Source: Cyathus striatus
Lineage: Eukaryota > Basidiomycota > Agaricomycetes > Agaricales > Nidulariaceae
NCBI GenBank assembly: GCA_025738555.1
Contig: JAOVFP010000012.1
Span: forward strand, 868,001-932,000
Direction: 5' to 3'
DNA: 64,000 bases
The notes below the pieces were generated by a model. That model searched no databases. It worked only from the letters and a program-made list of their open reading frames with translations, and was not told the DNA's origin. The translations under genes were made by a program, and so were the position numbers. This document shows positions 63,119 to 64,000 of the stretch, one piece after another; position 1 is the stretch's first letter; the number at the start of each line of letters is the position of its first letter.

Positions 63119-63884
63119 TGTTATATCCATGTCCGGATACATCGTGCCGACGTTCCCACGTGACCTTCTAACATACCCGGTCCGTTCCCGGAATGTACCC
63201 GCTTCGGGTTTACACTTCCCGACGTTCCCGCCCGGGAACGTACCCGGAACCCGTCGGGTTTTCTATCGGGTATCCCGGATACGTACTTTCTCTTATGACG
63301 GCCTCACCGCGTCATCATTCTATTACTCCTCTCTTCCATTCCTACTTATACGTTTCATTATGGCCTTTGTAGATTAGTTCCTTATTCTTCATTCTGAGCG
63401 CGTCATTTGCGCCCCTACTCCGCTTTGCCAAGACTTCATTTCCTACTTACTCCTTTGACTTGTCCTTTGTATAATACTTCTACATTCGTATCTGCAGGTC
63501 CCTACTTAGTATAAGTAGTCTTCCAGATGTAATAGGTAGTCTTTAGTATTCGTATCAACTCTGTACACTTTCTTCCTACTCTAAGTTCCGAAACCCGCTC
63601 CGGGTTTTCCTTCGGGTTTCTCTCCCGCTACCTAGTGTAGTGGCGAAGCCTTCTCTTATACTCTAGAACGTCTTCCTTTGTTACATATCATCTTACTCGA
63701 AATACGAACCATTCCCTGGGGATATCCAGGCGGCGCAGCACACAAGCTGAAGCCACGGTTCTTTCCGCACTCCCGCTCTACGTTTCCGCACCCGTACTCA
63801 CTTCGGGTTTCCGTTATAGTTCTCCCACACCCTCCGGGTGTCTTCGCAACCACTTCTAAGCAGGAAGAGAATCGGTACGTAACA
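63119..63884 (+). mobile_element. solo LTR of a retrotransposon
   Basis: A 766 base element beginning TGTTATATCC and ending GGTACGTAACA, so its ends form the 5'-TG..CA-3' pair with a 5 base inverted repeat (TGTTA/TAACA). It is flanked by a perfect 5 base duplication, CACAG (63114-63118 and 63885-63889). There is no internal coding region, as expected for a solo LTR left by recombination. It contains many short GC-rich palindromes (CCCG/CGGG), including 9 base arms at 63222-63241. A gypsy-type origin is likely but not shown. Confidence 0.82.
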
Positions 63885-63889
63885 CACAG
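63885..63889. repeat. target-site duplication, right copy
   Basis: CACAG immediately after the LTR end TAACA. Confidence 0.85.
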
Positions 63890-64000
63890 TCATCTGAGAA
63901 TGAGCGGGGCACGAGAAGTCAGTCCCAACACATCAGGACCAGGACAACAAACTCATTGACTCCATGCAGTTCCTGTAAGCAATTTTATTCGAAGTTTAAT

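Larger units (their letters stand above)
62940..64000 (+). pseudogene. gene with N-myristoylation-type start, split by a solo LTR
   Basis: Exon 1 (62940-62959) encodes MGNNHS, a classic N-terminal glycine plus Ser at position 6 myristoylation signal. A GTAAGC..CACAG intron leads to exon 2 from 63016, reading IERVELPNGSSITTSNLSS and on to a codon boundary at 63118. There the solo LTR begins. When the LTR and one copy of the target duplication are mentally removed, the same frame continues at 63890 (SSENERGTRSQSQHIRT...) to a GTAAGC donor at 63975. So the ancestral exon ran about 63016-63974. A TATA box precedes the gene. The rest lies beyond the window and no domain is visible yet. With the LTR in place the frame closes about 15 codons into the insert. 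Confidence 0.6.

Overview
This window comes from a filamentous basidiomycete, most likely an Agaricomycete. Almost every gene is cut by many 45-70 base GT..AG introns. Codon use is mixed. The left edge carries remnants that look like fungal-type protein kinases (FunK1), and the window also has a tandem BTB/POZ family, a fungal HNH_2-type protein and a solo LTR. Gene models below were built by joining exons by hand, and most splice phases were checked; several genes have no long open frame and would be missed by ORF scanning.

Layout. 1-3.2 kb: two FunK1-like fragments on the minus strand. 3.7-5.3 kb: a glycine-rich, repeat-bearing CsbD-like stress protein. 6.2-7.0 kb: tRNA-splicing endonuclease subunit SEN15 in five small exons. 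7.5-9.9 kb: sulfite oxidase (14 exons). 10.2-10.7 kb: a CYSTM-type cysteine-rich membrane-anchor protein. 11.6-16.8 kb: three minus-strand BTB/POZ-like genes in tandem. 17.1-18.5 kb: translation factor eIF3i (WD40). 18.8-19.8 kb: a secreted Ser/Thr-rich protein. 20-23 kb: a two-exon unknown and an NTF2/SnoaL-like protein. 23.5-26 kb: an intron-rich unknown on the minus strand. 28.0-32.1 kb: a large serine-rich disordered protein with two frame breaks. 32.7-35.5 kb: a metacaspase in 18 exons. 36.5-57.5 kb: three full-length ABCC-type ABC transporters, head to tail. 57.8-59.6 kb: a trypsin-like serine protease with an acidic minisatellite tail. 60.1-61.4 kb: an HNH_2-type protein. 62.9 kb to the end: a gene starting with a myristoylation-type MGNNHS motif, broken by a solo LTR.

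How genes relate. There is no operon logic here. Housekeeping genes (SEN15, sulfite oxidase, eIF3i, metacaspase) alternate with expanding accessory families (BTB, ABCC, FunK1, HNH). The ABCC and BTB blocks are tandem duplications; the ABCC copies share a motif upstream of the second and third genes and the same general exon plan. Mobile DNA marks the accessory side: a 727 base element with 29 base terminal inverted repeats lies between the second and third ABC genes, and a 766 base solo LTR with a 5 base target duplication sits inside an exon near the right edge. The strongest candidates for follow-up are that LTR-broken gene, the inverted-repeat element, the HNH protein with an altered first histidine position, and the composition shift of the first ABC gene.
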